In this document: positions 7,799 to 11,565 of the stretch, piece after piece | How the letters are laid out: each line of letters opens with the position of its first letter | Position numbering within the stretch: the first letter of the stretch is position 1 | Assembly (NCBI GenBank): GCA_016935595.1 | Contig: JAFGQQ010000042.1 | Location: 1 to 11,565, forward strand | From: Bacteroidales bacterium | GTDB lineage: Bacteria; Bacteroidota; Bacteroidia; Bacteroidales; UBA10428 | Direction: 5' to 3' | DNA: 11,565 nucleotides | Program-made: the position numbers and the translations under genes | Notes under the pieces: generated by a model | Seen by the model: only the letters and a program-made list of their open reading frames with translations | Told to the model about the DNA's origin: nothing | Databases searched by the model: none

Positions 7799-9052
7799 AT
7801 GGAAAAAAATATAAATACCTCAATTAACCTCATTTTAAGTATTTTGTTCTTTATTTATTTTTCATCAGTGAATGCGCAAACTATTTTTACTGTTGCAACG
7901 GCTGATGGTTATGCCACCGGTACCACTGGCGGAGGAAATGCAAGCCCGGTAACTGTTACTACAGCATCGGCATTTAGATCAGCAGTAGAATCAAACTCCG
8001 AAGCAGTGATTATTGTATCCGGCAATCTTGAAATTGGTTCAGTTAATGTAAACTCGAATAAAACTATAATAGGGGCTGACTTAGGTAGTACATTAACAGG
8101 TAACCTGGCATTAAGCGGGGTAACCAATATAATAATTCAGAACCTTATTATAACCAATAAATCCGGAGTGGGCACAGGAGATGGTGTTGAAGCGAGTAAT
8201 GAATGCACAAAAATATTTGTACACAAGTGCACATTCATTGATTGCGCAGATGGTTCATTTGATATTAAAAGGGGATCTACCAATATTACCGTATCATGGT
8301 GTCGTTTCCAGTATCCCACTAATACTTCTCATTGTTTTCCTAATCTTATAGGGCATAGTGATGATAACTGGATTCAGGACAGGGGAAAATTACATGTAAC
8401 CATGCATCATAACTGGTATGAAAATGGCTGCCAGCAAAGAATGCCCCGTGTTCGTTTCGGACAGGTGCACGTTTACAATAATTTCTATGGTTGTCCTCCC
8501 ACAAATCCGGAAAATGACTATACAATAGGAGTAGGTGTAGAAAGTTCTATACTGGTTGAAAATTGTTATTTTGAAAATATTAGTAATACATGGTGGGACT
8601 GGACAAATGATGGCATACAGGGTAGTATTGAATGGAATGATCTTTGCCTGGTTAGTACCACGCTCTCCACATGGGCAACAAATTCAGATGTTTTTGACCC
8701 GCCATATACATATTCTCTTGATACCAGCTATGATGTAAAAAGCTTATTAACAAACAGTACATATGGAGCAGGCAATACTAAACAATATCCTGATGAACCG
8801 GACAATATCATTTATACTAAAAACGATACAGAAATAGAGATCTATCCAAATCCAGCAGGCAGTTCCTTACAAATAAAAGGCATTGAGGGAAGTGCAAGGT
8901 TCATGTTATTTGATCTAAATGGAAAACTGATTATTACAAAAGAAGTGTTTGCAAATGAAATTATTGCAGTTGATGCTCTTTCACAAGGAGTGTACATACT
9001 AAAAATTGTTACAGCAGAGGGTGCGATCGAAAGTAAACTGATAAAAAAGTAA
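7799..9052 (+). CDS. Family 1 pectate lyase (PL1) with T9SS sorting domain
   Basis: A 417-residue secreted polysaccharide lyase with the right-handed parallel beta-helix expected of PL1, which cleaves polygalacturonate by calcium-assisted beta-elimination. Visible landmarks: a signal peptide ending VNA-QT (about residue 27); a DG-x-x-D calcium-site motif (D151, D155 in DGSFDIKRGS); TVSWCRF; and the hallmark HHNWYENGCQQRMPRVRFG, holding the RxPxxR signature (R214, P216, R219, the first Arg being the usual catalytic base), then VHVYNNFYG. The common vWIDHC segment reads IFVHKC here. Residues about 346-417 form a T9SS type A tail (IEIYPNPAGSSLQI, LSQGVYILKI, ending KLIKK). The start is ATG 7799-7801, directly before the signal peptide; an in-frame TTG at 7778 would add seven polar residues and is less likely. 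Neighbouring enzymes fit pectin or arabinose-rich substrates. There is no adjacent gene on this strand until the XRE gene 271 bp later. Confidence 0.93.
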   Translation: MEKNINTSINLILSILFFIYFSSVNAQTIFTVATADGYATGTTGGGNASPVTVTTASAFRSAVESNSEAVIIVSGNLEIGSVNVNSNKTIIGADLGSTLTGNLALSGVTNIIIQNLIITNKSGVGTGDGVEASNECTKIFVHKCTFIDCADGSFDIKRGSTNITVSWCRFQYPTNTSHCFPNLIGHSDDNWIQDRGKLHVTMHHNWYENGCQQRMPRVRFGQVHVYNNFYGCPPTNPENDYTIGVGVESSILVENCYFENISNTWWDWTNDGIQGSIEWNDLCLVSTTLSTWATNSDVFDPPYTYSLDTSYDVKSLLTNSTYGAGNTKQYPDEPDNIIYTKNDTEIEIYPNPAGSSLQIKGIEGSARFMLFDLNGKLIITKEVFANEIIAVDALSQGVYILKIVTAEGAIESKLIKK

Positions 9053-9323
9053 TACCAGGTTGCTATTATGGGACTGAAGTCCCGGAACTAATTTATGCTG
9101 AATAGGTTATATTATCTGCTTTCCAAACCATTGCGTAGGCAGGAACAATGGCATTAAAAAGTTATTCTCACCTCAAAAAGCCTCTGAATTTCTCAGAAAG
9201 AAATGCTCTTTTTGCTTGCAGGGCAATTTGAAATGTGTGGAGTGTTTACAAATATTTAATAAAAATATCTCATTTTATGATATATATAGTATTTTTTTCT
9301 TATATTCGTTAAAAAAAATAAAT
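9053..9323. other. Intergenic region with two small hairpins
   Basis: Eighteen nt after the pectate lyase stop is a 5-bp hairpin (GGGAC at 9070-9074, TGAA loop, GTCCC at 9079-9083) with no T-tract. A second inverted repeat pairs CCATTG (9128-9133) with CAATGG (9146-9151) around a 12-nt loop. The right part must hold the XRE-fic promoter: TATATTCG at 9301-9308 is one mismatch from the Bacteroidota -7 motif TAnnTTTG, but I find no matching -33 element and it lies only 15 bp before the ATG. Confidence 0.45.
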
Positions 9324-9518
9324 ATGAATAGGTTAAAGGAAGTGCTTGAAGAAAAAGGTATTAAACAAATATGGCTGGCACAAAAGCTTGGAAAAAGTTA
9401 CAATATGGTTAATTCTTACGTTCATAATCGCAGACAACCAAGTATTGAAAACCTTTATAAAATTGCAGATATTTTAAATATTGATGTTAAAGAGCTTTTA
9501 ATTAGTAATAAGAAATAA
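9324..9518 (+). CDS. Short XRE/Cro-type helix-turn-helix regulator
   Basis: A 64-residue protein that is essentially one HTH_3/XRE DNA-binding domain. The helix-turn-helix is seen in KQIWLAQKLGKSYNMVNSYV (about residues 14-33), followed by the family's typical third part, RRQPSIENLYKIADILNID, and a short C-terminal tail. I chose ATG 9324-9326 because it opens directly into helix 1 (MNRLKEVLEEKG); an in-frame TTG at 9216 would add 36 residues without domain character. The stop is 12 bp before the Fic gene, so the two are almost certainly co-transcribed. Small stand-alone XRE proteins in this position usually repress their own operon, often a toxin, restriction or defence cassette. Here autoregulation of the XRE-fic pair is the natural inference; no operator could be identified with confidence. 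Confidence 0.88.
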   Translation: MNRLKEVLEEKGIKQIWLAQKLGKSYNMVNSYVHNRRQPSIENLYKIADILNIDVKELLISNKK

Positions 9519-9530
9519 CAATTAATAATT

Positions 9531-10925
9531 ATGCCATATAAGGAAAACTTAAAAAAAGCAAAATCTTTAAAAGAGGATATTGATTTGTTAAGACCACTAA
9601 CGCCTGAAATGGAAAAAAGAATTATGCAGAAATTTCATCTCGATTGGAATTACCATTCTTCTCATATTGAAGGAAATACATTAACTTATAGCGAAACTAA
9701 AGCATTAATCTTATTTGGACAAACTGCACAAGCTAAACCATTGAAGGATCATTTGGAAATGTCTGGTCATAATGAAGCAATTAAATCAATTGAAGAAGTA
9801 ATAAGACAAGAAAGACCTTTAACAGAGAGTTTTATAAGAGAATTGCATATAATAATTCTTAAAGAACCATATGAAATTAATGCAATTACACCTGAGGGAA
9901 AACCAACAAAAAAAATTGTGCAGGTTGGTAAATATAAAACCACACCCAATCATGTAAAAACCAAAACAGGGGAAATATTTTATTTTGCTTCGCCGGAAGA
10001 AACTCCTGCAAAAATGAAGGATTTAATGAATTGGTATAATCAAAACCTAAATAAATCCGATATTGATGCTATTCTCTTTGCTACTGAATTTCATTATCGT
10101 TTTATACGTATTCATCCTTTTGATGATGGAAACGGTCGTATTGCTCGTTTACTGATGAATTTTATTTTAATGCAAAAAGGGCATCCCCCTGCAATTATAA
10201 AAACAGAAGATAAAGAAAATTATTTTAATGCACTTGAACAAGCTGATGCCGGACAAATTGAATATTTCTTTAATTATATCTGCGAGCAAGTTATCAGCTC
10301 ATTAGAATTAATGATTAAAGGGGCAAAAGGTGAATCGATTGAAGAAGAAGATGACCTCGATAAGAAAATAGCCTTACTAAAACAAAAAATCGATAAGGAA
10401 AATGAGGCAAATGAAGTAAAAACCAACTTATCGGTTGAGGAAGTAAAAAAAGCTTTAAATAACTGGGGCTATAAACTCTTAATTAATATAACAAATAATG
10501 TAAAAAAATTCAACGAGTTTTATTATAATCCCAATCATACTATTAAAATAAGATTACATACATTTGATCTTCCTGAATTTAATTGCATTAATGAAGTACC
10601 TGTTGAATTAATTAAGAAAGAATTAAGTAAACGTGGAAATCGACAAATTGATAAGGCAGTGATAGAATATAATATAGATTTCGGAGTTTATAAAAAGGGT
10701 GGAATAAATTCATTTAGTTGTAAATATGTATTTAAAATCATTTTTCAAAAATATCAATATGAAATATTTATACATCATTTCGATCCTCTTGTTAAACGAG
10801 AAAAATTATTTATAAAAAAATTACTTCATAAACCTTTAAACGGACAAGAAATAAAGGAAATCTCGTCCAAAATTGGTAATACTTTATATCAACACTTTGA
10901 ATATAATATAAATAATCTAAGATAG
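9531..10925 (+). CDS. Fic-domain protein AMP-transferase (adenylyltransferase)
   Basis: A 464-residue Fic/DOC-superfamily enzyme, expected to transfer AMP (or another nucleotide moiety) from a nucleoside triphosphate to Ser/Thr/Tyr of a target protein. The complete active-site loop HPFDDGNGRIAR is at residues 195-206 (catalytic His195), so the enzyme should be competent. The segment SSHIEGN at 43-49 fits the inhibitory motif (S/T)xxxE(G/N), with Glu47 the autoinhibitory residue, placing it among class II Fic proteins that carry their own N-terminal inhibitor. VGKYKTTPNHV (132-142) fits the target-binding flap. After the Fic core there is a charged, coiled-coil-like stretch (about 267-295) and then about 165 residues, predicted mixed alpha/beta, that I do not recognise; many bacterial homologues instead end in a winged helix. 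The DNA is very AT-rich. The upstream XRE gene probably controls it. The target is unknown; toxin, stress or phage-defence roles are possible. Confidence 0.92.
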   Translation: MPYKENLKKAKSLKEDIDLLRPLTPEMEKRIMQKFHLDWNYHSSHIEGNTLTYSETKALILFGQTAQAKPLKDHLEMSGHNEAIKSIEEVIRQERPLTESFIRELHIIILKEPYEINAITPEGKPTKKIVQVGKYKTTPNHVKTKTGEIFYFASPEETPAKMKDLMNWYNQNLNKSDIDAILFATEFHYRFIRIHPFDDGNGRIARLLMNFILMQKGHPPAIIKTEDKENYFNALEQADAGQIEYFFNYICEQVISSLELMIKGAKGESIEEEDDLDKKIALLKQKIDKENEANEVKTNLSVEEVKKALNNWGYKLLINITNNVKKFNEFYYNPNHTIKIRLHTFDLPEFNCINEVPVELIKKELSKRGNRQIDKAVIEYNIDFGVYKKGGINSFSCKYVFKIIFQKYQYEIFIHHFDPLVKREKLFIKKLLHKPLNGQEIKEISSKIGNTLYQHFEYNINNLR

Positions 10926-10988
10926 GATTGAATTCAGAGCAGGATAGAAGCTTAAATATTAATTTTAAATTATGAATGTTGAATTTTG

Positions 10989-11026
10989 AATTATTATATT
11001 TTTTAAATTATTGAAATATAATAATT
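10989..11026. repeat. Perfect 13-bp A/T-only inverted repeat downstream of fic
   Basis: AATTATTATATTT (10989-11001) and AAATATAATAATT (11014-11026) are exact reverse complements around a 12-nt loop, starting 63 bp after the Fic stop codon. It could act as a weak transcript end or stabiliser. All stem pairs are A-T and the region is extremely AT-rich, so chance is a real alternative. Confidence 0.45.
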
Positions 11027-11139
11027 TATATATATTTATTTAAAGTTATAATTAAAGTGCATTTGATATAAATATTTAAAATAAATAATAAACATTCCGG
11101 TCCAGATACGCAACCTATGGAAAGAAATAAAAACAGGGG

Positions 11140-11286
11140 GGCTGTCCGAAAAGTTTATTTTTTGCCACTAATGCTCCAAAACACAAAATTTCACGAAATT
11201 AACATTATTGATTATCAAATTTTTGTGGGATTTGGAGATTTGGTGTTTTTGTGGCATTTCTTATATTTTTGGCTTTTTGGACAGAC
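11140..11286. mobile_element. MITE-like imperfect palindromic element
   Basis: The 147-bp segment is bounded by near-identical 14-bp terminal inverted repeats: GGCTGTCCGAAAAG at 11140-11153, and GTCTGTCCAAAAAG when 11273-11286 is read on the other strand (12 of 14 match). The interior is also an imperfect palindrome: TGCCACTAATGCTCCAAAAC on the left and TGCCACAAAAACACCAAATC on the right arm (read in reverse complement) share the TGCCAC start and a CCAAA/CAC pattern over about 40 bases. It has no coding capacity. Ends of the form GnCTGTCC-AAAAG resemble insertion-sequence termini, so a non-autonomous element or IS-derived remnant is the best reading. No clear target-site duplication is visible (left flank AAACAGGG, right flank TCGTTAAT). 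Confidence 0.6.
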
Positions 11287-11491
11287 TCGTTAATAATGTA
11301 TTTTTTTTGTTATATTTAATGAAAATAAGTAATCTGCCATCAGATATTCCTTAAAAATGGCCTCTAAGAAATTCATAAACAAAGTTACCGAAAGGAAGAA
11401 AGGGGAAAACGCCCGGGGATGATTCTGGCTTAATTATAAATAAAATTAGTATATTTGGATAAACATAAAAAACAATATTAAAATGAAACAA
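11287..11491. other. Gene-free stretch between the two right-end palindromes
   Basis: No supported gene. A 21-codon plus-strand open stretch from ATG 11357 (beginning MASKKFINKVTERKKGENAR) has somewhat protein-like, basic composition and a GC-richer 3' part, but is too short to call and may be debris of a lost gene. Confidence 0.4.
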
Positions 11492-11544
11492 GCATGATTA
11501 AAATAATCATTAAACATACACGACAATGATTATTTTAATCATGC
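11492..11544. repeat. Perfect 20-bp inverted repeat with self-palindromic arms
   Basis: GCATGATTAAAATAATCATT (11492-11511) and its exact reverse complement (11525-11544) flank a 13-nt loop. Each arm contains ATGATTA-AAA-TAATCAT or its complement, a 7-bp palindrome, so the site can fold either as one long hairpin or as two small ones, and offers two copies of a dyad spaced about 33 bp apart. This could be a paired operator, a recombination/replication site or a hairpin element. A terminator is unlikely because no T-tract follows on the plus strand. The window ends 21 bp later, hiding the gene it may serve. Confidence 0.7.
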
Positions 11545-11565
11545 GGTTCCATCTGACAATTAAAA

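Noticed and set aside
9070..9083. GGGAC-TGAA-GTCCC hairpin as a rho-independent terminator of the pectate lyase gene
   Set aside because: No T-tract follows on the plus strand; kept only as a small hairpin.
7571..9180. Direct repeat flanking the pectate lyase (CAATGGC...AAAAAGTT...CTCA near 7585 and 9146)
   Set aside because: The similarity needs several gaps and lies in A/T-rich runs; I cannot distinguish it from chance by eye.
9216..9323. A TTG-started 100-residue version of the XRE regulator
   Set aside because: The added 36 residues have no domain character, and the 64-residue form from ATG 9324 matches the compact XRE fold.
11140..11286. CRISPR or tandem-repeat array in the CACAAA/CCAAA-like units
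   Set aside because: The units are irregular and arranged as an imperfect palindrome without regular spacers.
1..11565. tRNA, rRNA or riboswitch genes
   Set aside because: No cloverleaf, rRNA or known aptamer signature was recognisable on either strand by reading.

Overview
The window looks like chromosomal DNA of an AT-rich, free-living or particle-associated member of the Bacteroidota, plausibly a Marinilabiliales/Bacteroidia-type degrader. The evidence is a TonB-dependent receptor with an N-terminal carboxypeptidase-regulatory-like domain, two secreted enzymes ending in type IX secretion (T9SS) sorting domains, A-rich leaders without Shine-Dalgarno sites on most genes, and long AT-rich intergenic stretches. 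The taxonomic placement is inference; there is no rRNA or marker gene here.

Layout. Positions 150-6902 hold three minus-strand genes read right to left: a CE15-like glucuronoyl esterase with a T9SS tail (5277-6902), a TonB-dependent receptor (2496-4856) and a GH127-type beta-L-arabinofuranosidase (150-2105). Gaps of about 390-420 bp separate them, so they are probably not one tight operon. Positions 6903-7798 have no intact gene but hold remnants, the clearest being an orphan T9SS sorting-domain fragment (7289-7513). On the plus strand follow a family 1 pectate lyase with a T9SS tail (7799-9052), then a two-gene unit: a 64-residue XRE/Cro-type regulator (9324-9518) and, 12 bp later, a Fic-domain AMP-transferase (9531-10925). 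The last 640 bp are gene-free but structured: an AT-only 13-bp inverted repeat, a 147-bp MITE-like imperfect palindrome, and a perfect 20-bp inverted repeat whose arms are themselves palindromic.

How the genes may work together. Pectate lyase, a carboxyl-sugar esterase and a beta-L-arabinofuranosidase fit stepwise attack on pectin-rich or arabinose-decorated plant or algal wall material. The first two would be exported and probably cell-surface attached through T9SS, and the arabinofuranosidase would be periplasmic. The receptor may import a product, but there is no SusD partner and no sensor/regulator, so this is not a canonical polysaccharide utilisation locus. The XRE-Fic pair appears unrelated to carbohydrate use and resembles a self-regulated toxin/defence-type cassette in an especially AT-rich end of the window.

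The most notable points are the mosaic character of the CE15 gene (GC-rich catalytic part, strong AGGAGG ribosome site, different sorting-tail class, and Tyr in place of the Arg that usually follows the nucleophilic Ser), the XRE-Fic cassette with an unrecognised C-terminal domain, the orphan sorting-domain fragment, and the palindromic elements at the right end.
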